Positions 44,895 to 53,177 of a DNA stretch of 64,000 nucleotides are shown piece after piece. Each line of letters begins with the position of its first letter. The first letter of the stretch is position 1. The position numbers were made by a program, and so were the translations under genes. Location of the stretch: contig NZ_CP024996.1 in the NCBI RefSeq assembly GCF_003719195.1, positions 5,332,001-5,396,000 on the forward strand, written 5' to 3'. The DNA is from Herbaspirillum rubrisubalbicans (GTDB taxonomy: Bacteria > Pseudomonadota > Gammaproteobacteria > Burkholderiales > Burkholderiaceae_D). The notes below the pieces were generated by a model. The model made no database searches. It was not told where the DNA came from and saw nothing but the letters and a program-made list of their open reading frames with translations.

Positions 44895-45719
44895 TCAATC
44901 AGCAGCGGCGGGCAGGTCCACTGCCTGGATCACGAAATTACTGGATTCGAGCCCCGCTTGCTGCAAAAAGGCCAACACCGAATCCGCCGTGGTGGTCTGA
45001 ATTCTATCGCTGAAGCGCAAGGCAGTGGGATGATCGTCAAAGGCGATGTTGGCCTTGAACATGCGCCCACCCAGGCGCGTGAGCGGTCCCAGGTGCAAGG
45101 TATCGGGCAGGTAACCCTTGAGCCTGAGCCAGGCCTGAGCCTGTTCGCGGCTTTCTATCTGCGGCTCCAGCGCGTGCGCCAGGGTTTCGTTGACCCACTG
45201 GTTGGATTGCTGGTAACGGGTGGCCCAGGGATAGGCCAGCATGTTGTAGTGCGGCTCGTGCAGGTGGGTGACCTGGGCACCACGGATGGCCAGGCGCAAC
45301 TTGGCCTGCATCTCCGGCGGTGGCACGCTGACGTAGGCTTCCAACAGGAAGGGGCGGTCCATGAAGAACTGTCCCATGCCCTGCTCGTAGATATTGCTCA
45401 GTGCGGTACCACAGTCGTTGAGCTTGTGGACCACGTACCATTGCTGATCGTCGCGATAGGCAAAAGCCAGATGCGAATAGCGCTGCCGGTAGGTGCTCAG
45501 ATCCTGACCAACGCGGGCGATGATGACCACCTCGGCACCACTGGCATTGAGTCGTTCGACGGTTCTGGCAGCCATTTCCAGTTGCGCACGCACGGCAGTG
45601 GCCTCGGGGATGGTCTGTTCGCAGGCTTGGCCGGCATAGGCAGTCATCGGCAGGATGAAGATGAGGCTCAGGGCCAGGCTGGCCAGCAGGCGCTGGATGC
45701 AAGATCGACGCAATGACAT
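44895..45719 (-). CDS. DUF2145 family exported protein
   Basis: This 274-residue protein has a signal peptide (..TAYAGQACE). The family core is clear: RVGQDLSTYRQRYSHLAFAYRD, WYVVHKLNDCGTALSNIYEQG and FFMDRPFLLEAYV. The YSHLAFAY histidine recalls papain-like/YiiX amidases, but that link is only an inference. It is followed by the cytochrome and preceded by the STM0539-type protein, a neighbour I recall for this family. Function unknown. Confidence 0.85.
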   Translation of the reverse strand: MSLRRSCIQRLLASLALSLIFILPMTAYAGQACEQTIPEATAVRAQLEMAARTVERLNASGAEVVIIARVGQDLSTYRQRYSHLAFAYRDDQQWYVVHKLNDCGTALSNIYEQGMGQFFMDRPFLLEAYVSVPPPEMQAKLRLAIRGAQVTHLHEPHYNMLAYPWATRYQQSNQWVNETLAHALEPQIESREQAQAWLRLKGYLPDTLHLGPLTRLGGRMFKANIAFDDHPTALRFSDRIQTTTADSVLAFLQQAGLESSNFVIQAVDLPAAAD

Positions 45720-45740
45720 GACAATCTCCCGGTGAACGGA

Positions 45741-46154
45741 TCAGGACAGCTTCACGTTCTTCAGCAATGCCTCGCCGAGGGCGTTGGGGATGATCGCCAG
45801 TACCTTGCCGGCAGCCACCAACAGCGTGCCCGATGTCGTGGTCACGAAGCTCACCGACTCCCCCACACCGATCGAGGCCGCACCGCTGACATTGGTCCCC
45901 ACCGTGACCGAACCGCGCACGCCCTCGCCCAGCTTTTCCAGCACATAGACCGTGCCATCGGCGGAGGCTTCCACGCCCTTGACGACGTAACGTCCGGTTT
46001 GCGAAATGAAGAGCGCCGGCAAGCCCACCGAGATCACCACCGAGACAGTAGAGGGACTGAACCGGATGATCGACTGGGCAGGCGCCGGTCCTGCCAGCAA
46101 GGCACTGACCAGGGCCAGAAATAGGGAAAGACGGGGCAACAGCGGGTGCTTCAT
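45741..46154 (-). CDS. STM0539 family exported protein
   Basis: The 137-residue protein has a signal peptide ending APAQS. The mature part is Val/Ser/Gly-rich beta (SVVISVGLPALFISQTGRYVVKGVEAS, SVTVGTNVSGAASIGVGESV), ending NALGEALLKNVKLS. ATG 46154 has AGGAG upstream, deciding the start over a longer frame. It is 21 bases before the DUF2145 gene. Function unknown. Confidence 0.82.
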   Translation of the reverse strand: MKHPLLPRLSLFLALVSALLAGPAPAQSIIRFSPSTVSVVISVGLPALFISQTGRYVVKGVEASADGTVYVLEKLGEGVRGSVTVGTNVSGAASIGVGESVSFVTTTSGTLLVAAGKVLAIIPNALGEALLKNVKLS

Positions 46155-46337
46155 GATCGACTCCTGGGATGATGGGCATCTGGCCCGCCACCATGGCAAA
46201 CCAGCCAGGCGCACTGTAGCCACGCGCAACGGCGTTGTTGAGTGCTGTATCGAAAAGTGCGCTTCCTGTGACATTTGGTATCGAAATACAATACCCTGCC
46301 GAGCTCATCAACCTGTCCAAAAAAAATGGAGACTGCC

Positions 46338-47081
46338 ATGGCCCAGACTGACGCGCTGGTCACTGCATTGAAGAATGTACTCAAGGCGCGCGGCATCACC
46401 TACGCGCAATTGGCCAAGGGATTGGCCCTGAGCGAAGCCAGCGTCAAACGCGTCTTCGCCGAACGCAGCTTCACGCTGGAGCGGCTGGACCAGATCTGTA
46501 CCCTGCTGGGTATGGAGATCAGCGACCTGGCACGCATGGTGGTGGCCGAGCATCCCATCCCCTCGCGCCTGACGGCGGAGCAGGAAGCCAGGCTGGTCGC
46601 TGATCCTCGCTTGCTGCTGGTGGCGGTACACGCATTACAGCAATGGACGCTGGAAGAAATGATCAACACCTTTGCGCTGACCAAGGCCGAATGTATCCGA
46701 CTGCTGGCGCGGCTGGACAAACTGGGCATCCTTGACCTGCTACCCAACAACCGCATCCGTGTAAGGGTGGCGCCCGATTTCAGCTGGCTGCCGGGTGGTC
46801 CGATCCAGCAATACTTCCGCGCCCAGTTGCGCAATGATTTCTTCAACTCGCACTTCGACCAGGCAGGCGAAAAGATGATCATGGTCAGCGGCACCCTCAG
46901 CGAAAGCAGCAACGCCACCTTGCAACGGGCAATGAACCGCCTGTGCTCCGACTTCCTGGCGGCCCATCACCAGGACCTGGCACTGCCGCTGGATCGGCGC
47001 CATGGCGCATCGATGATCGTGGCACTGCGGCCTTGGACGCCACGTGAATTCCAGAAACTGCTACGCTCGCCACCCGACTGA
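46338..47081 (+). CDS. XRE-family DNA-binding regulator
   Basis: The 247-residue protein starts with a Cro/CI helix-turn-helix (ITYAQLAKGLALSEASVKRVFAERSFTLERLDQICTLLGM). A winged-helix-like middle (about 95-135) and a ~110-residue C-terminal region of unknown ligand specificity follow. GGAGA lies six bases before ATG 46338, chosen over 46326. It is convergent with the MFS gene (4-base gap) and divergent from the STM0539-type gene. Confidence 0.87.
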   Translation: MAQTDALVTALKNVLKARGITYAQLAKGLALSEASVKRVFAERSFTLERLDQICTLLGMEISDLARMVVAEHPIPSRLTAEQEARLVADPRLLLVAVHALQQWTLEEMINTFALTKAECIRLLARLDKLGILDLLPNNRIRVRVAPDFSWLPGGPIQQYFRAQLRNDFFNSHFDQAGEKMIMVSGTLSESSNATLQRAMNRLCSDFLAAHHQDLALPLDRRHGASMIVALRPWTPREFQKLLRSPPD

Positions 47082-47085
47082 GGAA

Positions 47086-48312
47086 CTACCTGCCGGTGAC
47101 GGGCAAGACCGCAGCGCCATGATCGCGCCGCTCGGCCAGCCATCCCCACACCAGCAGCGCCATCAATGCAATACCGGTCAGTACGGTAAAAGCCGCGCCA
47201 TAGCCATAGTGCTTGGCCACCACCCCCGCTAGCGCCGGGCTCATGGCCGCACCGATGGACTGGATGGTGGTCACCGCACCCAGGCCGATGTTGATGTGGC
47301 CGCTGCCCTGCAGGATGCGTGCCACCGAACCCGGCAGCGCCACGCCCAGCAAACCGGCGCCCACGCCATCCAGTACCTGCACCGGCAGCAGCGCCCAGGG
47401 TGAATCCCACACCCCGGCCACCATGCCGCGCACCGGCAGCGCCAACAGCGCAATGGTGATCGGCAGCCAGTAACCGTTGCGCTCGGCAAAGCGCCCCGCC
47501 ATGAGCGCCGTGGGGATCATCACCAGTTGCGCCACGATCACGGTCAGCGCGGTATAGAGCGCCGGATCGGCGCTGCCACGGGCAACCACCGACTGGCTCA
47601 ACAGCGGCAACATCGCGGCGTTCCCGAGGTGGAACAGCATCATCGCCAGCGCCAGCAGCAGCAAGGGTCGCGAGCCCGCCAGCACGCGCCAGGTGGAGAC
47701 CTGCGGGGCATCGGCTGCGCGCTGTGGATCGAGGCCGCGTGCAACGTCGTGGTCGATGTCATCGGGACGGATGCGCGCCAGGCACAGCAACGAAGCCACG
47801 GCCATCACCGCCATCAGCACGAACACCGCTGGCAAGCCCCAGTAATAGCCGATCGCGCCGGCCAGGGCGGCCGAGCAGACGTTGCCGGCATGATTCCAGG
47901 CTTCGTTGCGCCCCAGTTGCGCCGGCAATCCCTGCTGGCCGACGATGCCCAGCGTCAGGCCGGCAATGGCCGGGCCGATCACGGCACCGACGATGCCGGT
48001 GCCCACTTGCGAGAGGGCCGTGATGGTGAAGCTGGGCGAGACCAGCAACAGCAGCGAGCCACCCACCACCAGCACCGAACCCAGGCCGACCACCAGGCGC
48101 TTGGCGCGCACGGCATCGGTCAAGGCCCCGGCCGGGGTGGTGGCCAACATGCCGGCGATACCACCCAGCGTCATCACGTAGCCGATGTCGTCGGCGGCCC
48201 AGCCGTGGCCCATCAGGAACACGCCCAGGAAAGGGCCCAGCCCGTCGCGCACATCGGCCAGGAAGAAGTTCAGCCTGGAGAGCCAGGCGATGGAGCGGGC
48301 CTTGGGGTTCAT
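47086..48312 (-). CDS. MFS transporter of unknown substrate
   Basis: The 408-residue, 12-helix carrier starts SRLNFFLADVRDGLGPFLGVFL. A typical inter-helix acidic/basic pair reads GALTDAVRAKRL. It resembles drug/metabolite efflux MFS proteins, not a sugar-acid symporter. The start overlaps the DUF486 stop by four bases, so the two form an operon. Confidence 0.87.
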   Translation of the reverse strand: MNPKARSIAWLSRLNFFLADVRDGLGPFLGVFLMGHGWAADDIGYVMTLGGIAGMLATTPAGALTDAVRAKRLVVGLGSVLVVGGSLLLLVSPSFTITALSQVGTGIVGAVIGPAIAGLTLGIVGQQGLPAQLGRNEAWNHAGNVCSAALAGAIGYYWGLPAVFVLMAVMAVASLLCLARIRPDDIDHDVARGLDPQRAADAPQVSTWRVLAGSRPLLLLALAMMLFHLGNAAMLPLLSQSVVARGSADPALYTALTVIVAQLVMIPTALMAGRFAERNGYWLPITIALLALPVRGMVAGVWDSPWALLPVQVLDGVGAGLLGVALPGSVARILQGSGHINIGLGAVTTIQSIGAAMSPALAGVVAKHYGYGAAFTVLTGIALMALLVWGWLAERRDHGAAVLPVTGR

Positions 48313-48656
48313 CCTATGGGCCCCTTGAAGATGAAGAACGCGCCCAGGCAGATGCAGCCAAAGCCGATCAGGTGGTTGATGGTGAATTGTTCACCCAGGT
48401 ACAGCACCGAGAAGATCGAGAACACCACCAGCGTGATGACTTCCTGCATGGTCTTGAGTTCGGCGGCGTTGTAGACGGTGTGACCGATACGGTTGGCCGG
48501 CACGGCGAAACAGTATTCGGCCAGGGCGATCATCCAGCTCACCAGGATGACCAGGTACAACGGCCGGTTCTCGAACTTGAGGTGGCCGTACCAGGCGAAG
48601 GTCATGAAGACATTGGAGATGACCAGGAAAACGATGGGAAGGACTTTAGGCGACAT
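48309..48656 (-). CDS. DUF486 small membrane protein (DMT superfamily)
   Basis: This 115-residue protein has four hydrophobic segments and the family stretches FMTFAWYGHLKF, WMIALAEYCFAVPANRIGH and LGAFFIFKG. DUF486 proteins are short DMT-superfamily members without known transport. It overlaps the MFS start and may be its partner. Confidence 0.9.
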   Translation of the reverse strand: MSPKVLPIVFLVISNVFMTFAWYGHLKFENRPLYLVILVSWMIALAEYCFAVPANRIGHTVYNAAELKTMQEVITLVVFSIFSVLYLGEQFTINHLIGFGCICLGAFFIFKGPIG

Positions 48657-48747
48657 GGTTCTTATTCTTTAAAGTAAAAAGTGGAAGGAATGAGACGAGC
48701 CGGCCGCAAGCCGATTCGTCTCCACCGCGAGCTACTGCCAGGATCGA

Positions 48748-49482
48748 TCAGCGCACCCGGCTGTACAAGGGTTGCAGGCTATCCGCACTGGCGCCTACAT
48801 CGATGGCTTCGATGGCGGTGCCATAGCTGTTGCGGGTACCCAAGCCATTGGCAGCAAACGGCGCGCCAGGTTCCAGCGGCGTGCGGATGCTGTCGGGAGC
48901 GAAGCGCACGATGCTGCCGTCATCGAGGATGACGCCATTGGCTTCGCCACGCGGGCCGGTCAAGACCATGGCGATCTTGCCGCGCACCGAGATCTGGCGC
49001 AACTGCGCCGCGCGCAGGTGCGGCGGCAGCGGCGGGTTGGCGTCGAAGGCAGGCGGACGGTCGATCACGGTCTGGCCATTGGCCAGGTTGACGATGGCAT
49101 CGGCCTTGATGACGCCAGCCGCCTCGGCCTGGCCGAACACGCGCACCGACTGGCCCGGCTTGACCGCATTCTGCAGCGTCTGCGACAGGTGCGGCGGGAA
49201 CTTGATCACGGTGCGCTCGCCCACCACCAGGCCATCGACTTCGCCATAGGGATTGATCAGGAAGCGGCTCACGCGGCCTTCAGTAACCGGGGCCTGGGCC
49301 GTCAGCGCGGCTTCATAGGTGGCCGGCGGCGGGGGCGGAGCGACGGCGGGGCCAACGCCCGGCGCCGGACCTGCCACAGGTGCGGGGGGCAAGGGCTGGG
49401 CCTGGGCCGACCACAGCGCGCCCAACAGGACCAGCGCCGAGGCCGCCGACAGGTAACGGGGGAGGAAGGTGGAACGGTTCAT
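48748..49482 (-). CDS. Secreted protein with two tandem OB-like repeats, unknown function
   Basis: The 244-residue precursor has a signal peptide ending AQAQP, then a Pro/Ala-rich linker. Two similar units follow: GRVSRFLINPYGEVDGLVVGERTVIKF with PGQSVRVFG, and GKIAMVLTGPRGEANGVILDDGSIVRF with PGAPFAANG. That is an internal duplication of a beta-rich domain. ATG 49482 has AGGAG upstream. I recognise no family. The duplication suggests a ligand- or protein-binding periplasmic role. Confidence 0.82.
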   Translation of the reverse strand: MNRSTFLPRYLSAASALVLLGALWSAQAQPLPPAPVAGPAPGVGPAVAPPPPPATYEAALTAQAPVTEGRVSRFLINPYGEVDGLVVGERTVIKFPPHLSQTLQNAVKPGQSVRVFGQAEAAGVIKADAIVNLANGQTVIDRPPAFDANPPLPPHLRAAQLRQISVRGKIAMVLTGPRGEANGVILDDGSIVRFAPDSIRTPLEPGAPFAANGLGTRNSYGTAIEAIDVGASADSLQPLYSRVR

Positions 49483-49714
49483 GGCAACTCCTTTGAGGTG
49501 AGAGGGGTACTCCTTCTTTTGCAAACCCCGTGCCTGCCACGAAATCCTTTAAAATCAATGACTTGCAAATTCTCAGGAAATGCAGGTGTCCGTTCCCGTG
49601 ACACCTTCCCGTCCGCTGGCGGACACTGTCCACGCCGCACGCAAGCGCCTGTGAAGGCTGTGGACATCTTCCAGCGCCCCCTTCATCTTGATTTATCCAC
49701 AGGAGTATTTCCCC

Positions 49715-50047
49715 ATGTCCGCCTACCTGACCCTGTCAGTGGCCATCGTCGCTGAAGTGATCGCCACCACCGCCCTGAAGTCCTCGCAGGGCTTCACGCG
49801 CCTGTTGCCCGCGCTGATCGTGGTGCTGGGTTATGGCGTCTCGTTCTACTGCCTCTCGCTGACCCTGCGCACCATGCCCACCAGCGTGGCCTATGCGATC
49901 TGGTCAGGGGTGGGCATCGTGCTGGTCACCCTGGCCGCCTGGCTGATCCACCAGCAGCGCCTGGACTGGCCGGCAGTGGCCGGGATCGCCCTGATCGTGG
50001 CGGGGGTGATGGTGATCAATGTCTTCTCCAGCAGCGCCGGGCACTAA
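49715..50047 (+). CDS. Small multidrug resistance (SMR/EmrE) efflux protein
   Basis: The 110-residue, four-helix protein has the proton/drug-binding Glu14 in IVAEVIATTALK, and YAIWSGVGIVLVTLAAW in helix 3. It forms antiparallel dimers exporting quaternary cations with protons. AGGAG lies nine bases before ATG 49715. It is a single gene, with no second SMR subunit. Confidence 0.95.
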   Translation: MSAYLTLSVAIVAEVIATTALKSSQGFTRLLPALIVVLGYGVSFYCLSLTLRTMPTSVAYAIWSGVGIVLVTLAAWLIHQQRLDWPAVAGIALIVAGVMVINVFSSSAGH

Positions 50048-50059
50048 CAGCCCCCTCTG

Positions 50060-50094
50060 GAAACGGTCCATGACCGTTTCTGGACAGGATGTCC
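50060..50094. promoter_or_regulatory. Tandem palindromes upstream of the SDR-SDR-MFS operon
   Basis: GAAACGGTC-CAT-GACCGTTTC (50060-50080) is a perfect 9+3+9 repeat. GGACA-GGA-TGTCC (50082-50094) follows directly. TGGACA (50081-50086) could be a -35. There is no T-run, so I prefer regulator sites over a terminator for the SMR gene. Confidence 0.5.
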
Positions 50095-50180
50095 TAAAAC
50101 ATGACCATCTACGTCATTCATGATATCCGCCCTCGCCATAAGATGCTCTCCATCGCAACCGACAACCGAAGGAGAACATC

Positions 50181-50990
50181 ATGAACCAGACCACCACCAC
50201 CCAACGCGGCACCGCCCTCATCACCGGTGCCTCCTCCGGCATCGGCGCCGTCTACGCCGACCGCCTGGCACGCCAGGGCTATGACCTGATCCTGGTGGCG
50301 CGCAACCGCGAACGCCTCAACGCCCTGGCCGAGCGCATCAGCAATGACACCCGCCGTACCGTCGAAGTGCTGTCGGCCGACCTCGGCAATGCGCAGTCGC
50401 TGGCCCAGGTGGAAGACAAGCTGCGCAGCGACGCCAGCATCACGCTGCTGGTCAACAATGCCGGCATCGGCACCCATACCCCGCTGCTGCAAAGCGATGT
50501 CGAGCACATGACCGACATGATCGCCCTCAACGTCACCGCACCGACCCGCCTGACCTATGCCGCCGTGCCGGGTTTCGTGGCACGCGGCCGGGGTGCGATC
50601 ATCAATATCTCTTCCATCGTCGGCGTGGCGCCGGAAATCCTCAACGGCGTCTATGGCGGCAGCAAGGCCTTCGTGCTGGCCTTCTCGCAGTCGCTGCACC
50701 ATGAACTGGCCGACCAAGGTGTGCAGGTGCAGGCCGTTCTGCCGGGCGCCACCGCCACCGATTTCTGGGCCATCGGCGGATTGCCGCTGGAACATCTGGA
50801 CCCGGCCATCGTGATGCCGGCCGAGCAGATGGTCGATGCCGCCCTGGTCGGGTTCGAGCGCGGCGAGCTGGTCACCATCCCCTCGTTGCACGACGAAGAT
50901 GCCTGGATCCGCTTCGACAGCGCCCGCCAGAGCCTGTCCACCCAGCTCTCGGCCAATGTGCCGGCAACGCGCTACGCCGTGACGCACTGA
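50181..50990 (+). CDS. Short-chain dehydrogenase/reductase 1
   Basis: The 269-residue classical SDR has TGASSGIG (about 15-22) for the nucleotide, NNAGIG, Ser144/145, Tyr158 and Lys162 (VYGGSK). Arg41 in VARNRERL suggests NADP+ use. AAGGAGAA lies before the ATG at 50181. It is first in an SDR-SDR-MFS run. Substrate unknown. Confidence 0.92.
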   Translation: MNQTTTTQRGTALITGASSGIGAVYADRLARQGYDLILVARNRERLNALAERISNDTRRTVEVLSADLGNAQSLAQVEDKLRSDASITLLVNNAGIGTHTPLLQSDVEHMTDMIALNVTAPTRLTYAAVPGFVARGRGAIINISSIVGVAPEILNGVYGGSKAFVLAFSQSLHHELADQGVQVQAVLPGATATDFWAIGGLPLEHLDPAIVMPAEQMVDAALVGFERGELVTIPSLHDEDAWIRFDSARQSLSTQLSANVPATRYAVTH

Positions 50991-51101
50991 TCCCCCCCCG
51001 GTTCGTCGCCTTTTTCACCCCAAGTGAATTTTTCTGCAAAGGCCTCCCAGCGGGCGGTCTTTTGCGAGCCCCTACCAACTGACATCGTGAAGGAAAACAC
51101 C

Positions 51102-51860
51102 ATGAAGCTGACCGACAACACCCTCTTCATCACCGGCGGCACCTCCGGCATTGGCCGCGCCCTGGCCGAAGCCTTCCATAAACTGGGCAACCAGGTCATC
51201 ATCGGCGGCCGCCGCAAGGCGCTGCTCGATGAAGTGACTGCCGCCAATCCCGGCATGGATGCCATCGAATTCGACGTCTCCAGCCTGGCCAGCATCGATG
51301 CCGCGGCCGCCACCCTCAAGGCGCGCTACCCCAAGCTCAACGTGCTCATCAACAATGCCGGCATCATGCCCTTCGACGACGCCGGCAGCACCATCGATGA
51401 CCAGGTCAGCCGCAACATCCTCGACACCAACCTGTTGGGGCCGATCCGCCTCACTTCGGCCCTGATCGAACTGCTCAAGGCCCAGCCCAGCGCCACCATC
51501 ATCCACAACACCTCGGTGCTGGCCTATGTGCCGCTGGCGGTCACGGCGGTCTATTCGGCCAGCAAGGCGGCGCTGCATTCGTATGCCATGTCGCAACGCT
51601 TCATGCTGCGCCATACCCATGTGCGGGTGCAGGAAATCGCCCCGCCCTGGGTCGATACCGACCTGGTCAAGAAGAGCGGCGACCCGCGCGCCATGCCGCT
51701 GGAGGCCTTCATCGCCGAGACCATGAGCAAGCTGGCCAGCGACGATGAGGAAATCATCGTGGAGGCCATCAAGCCGCTGCGCGACAACCCCGGCGCCAAG
51801 GAACACGCGCTGGTCAATGGCTTCAACGAGGCGCTGGTCGCCAACCCCATCCCGGTCTGA
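51102..51860 (+). CDS. Short-chain dehydrogenase/reductase 2 (DltE-like)
   Basis: The 252-residue SDR has TGGTSGIG (11-18), NNAGIM, Ser138, Tyr151 and Lys155 (VYSASKAALHS). IGGRRKALL again suggests NADP+. Start chosen at 51102 after AAGGAAAA; a GTG at 51024 would give a longer form. It is about 110 bases after SDR 1 and followed by the MFS gene. Confidence 0.92.
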   Translation: MKLTDNTLFITGGTSGIGRALAEAFHKLGNQVIIGGRRKALLDEVTAANPGMDAIEFDVSSLASIDAAAATLKARYPKLNVLINNAGIMPFDDAGSTIDDQVSRNILDTNLLGPIRLTSALIELLKAQPSATIIHNTSVLAYVPLAVTAVYSASKAALHSYAMSQRFMLRHTHVRVQEIAPPWVDTDLVKKSGDPRAMPLEAFIAETMSKLASDDEEIIVEAIKPLRDNPGAKEHALVNGFNEALVANPIPV

Positions 51861-51941
51861 TCGAGACTGCTCCTCCAACACGACCGGCCCTGGCAGAAAT
51901 CCTTTTCTGGCTCTCTTGCCCACGGGCCGGTCACCTCGCTG

Positions 51942-53177
51942 ATGCTCGAACCCACCATGAATACCTCTCCTAGCACTCCCACCTCCTCCACGCCGCAGGC
52001 ACAGGCGCATCAGGGCTCGCTGCTGACCGCCGGTTTCCTGGCCCTGGGCAGCTTTGCCATCGGTACCGAGGGGTTCATGATTGCGCCCTTGCTGCCCAGG
52101 ATGGCGGCCGATTTCGGCATGAGCGTCTCGGCCGTGGCCAGCCTGGTGATCGTCTTTACCCTGGTGCTGGCGCTCAGTTCGCCCATCACCACGGTGCTCT
52201 CGGCGCGCATCAACCGACGCAACCTGCTCATCGGCGCCATGGGTATCTTCACCCTGGCCAATCTGCTGGCGGCACACTCGACCGGCTTTGCCAGCCTGCT
52301 GAGCTCACGCCTGCTGATGGCGGTGGCCGCCGGTCTCTACACCCCCAACGCCAATGCCCTGGCCGGTGCCATCGTCAAACCCGAGCAGCGCGGACGGGCG
52401 CTGGCCATCGTCAGCGGCGGCATGACCATCGCCATCGCGCTGGGCTTGCCGCTGGGTTCGGTGGTGGGTCATGCCTTCGGCTGGCGCGCCACCTTCCTGG
52501 CCGTGGCGGTGATGGGCGCGGTGGCCGTGGCCGGCATCTGGCTGGGCGTGGATCGCCGCGCGGGTGGGCAGTTGCACGTGGCCGGCCTGCGCGAGCGGCT
52601 GGGCGTGATCGGTCAGTCGCAAATCCGACGCTTGCTGGCCGTGACCCTGTTCTGGTCGGTCGGCGCCTATGCGGCCTATCCTTACATCGCCCCTTACCTG
52701 TCGCGCACCCTGGCCTTCGGCGAGGCCGGCATCGGCATGACGGTCAGCCTGTGGGGCGCTGCCGCTGCGGTGGGGGTGACCCTCGGCGGTACCCTCAATG
52801 ACCGCTTCGGCTCGCGCCGGGTGGTACGCGCAGCGCTGCTGCTGTTGATGCTGGCATTCTGGGCGCTGGCTGCGGCCACCTTGCTGGGGCCAGCGCAGGC
52901 GCTGGTACCGGTACTGGCGGCAGTGGCCGTATGGGGCTTTGCGGTGTGGGCCTTCTTCCCGGCGCAGATGGCGCGACTCATCGCCGCCGGTACCCCGGCC
53001 CAGGCTTCGGTGGCGCTCTCGCTCAATACCTCGACCATGTACCTGGGATTCTCGCTAGGCAGTGCCGTGGGCGCCGGCATCCTGGGGCTGGGCGTGGTGG
53101 GTGGGATTGGCCTGTTCGCGGGATGCTGCGCGATGCTGGGCCTGGTGCTGGATCGCAGTATCGGCCAGGGGAGTTAG
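51942..53177 (+). CDS. MFS drug/arabinose-efflux-type transporter (DHA1)
   Basis: The 411-residue carrier has GSFAIGTEGFMIAPLLPRMAADFGMS, typical of DHA1 efflux proteins (NepI/YdhP/AraJ group). NRRNLLIGAMGIF follows helix 2. ATG could be 51942 or 51957. It probably exports a compound related to the two SDRs. It overlaps the convergent NtrC-type gene by four bases. Confidence 0.92.
   Translation: MLEPTMNTSPSTPTSSTPQAQAHQGSLLTAGFLALGSFAIGTEGFMIAPLLPRMAADFGMSVSAVASLVIVFTLVLALSSPITTVLSARINRRNLLIGAMGIFTLANLLAAHSTGFASLLSSRLLMAVAAGLYTPNANALAGAIVKPEQRGRALAIVSGGMTIAIALGLPLGSVVGHAFGWRATFLAVAVMGAVAVAGIWLGVDRRAGGQLHVAGLRERLGVIGQSQIRRLLAVTLFWSVGAYAAYPYIAPYLSRTLAFGEAGIGMTVSLWGAAAAVGVTLGGTLNDRFGSRRVVRAALLLLMLAFWALAAATLLGPAQALVPVLAAVAVWGFAVWAFFPAQMARLIAAGTPAQASVALSLNTSTMYLGFSLGSAVGAGILGLGVVGGIGLFAGCCAMLGLVLDRSIGQGS

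Noticed and set aside
50060..50080. Rho-independent terminator for the SMR gene
   Set aside because: The stem is good but no T-run follows in either direction, and a second palindrome abuts it.
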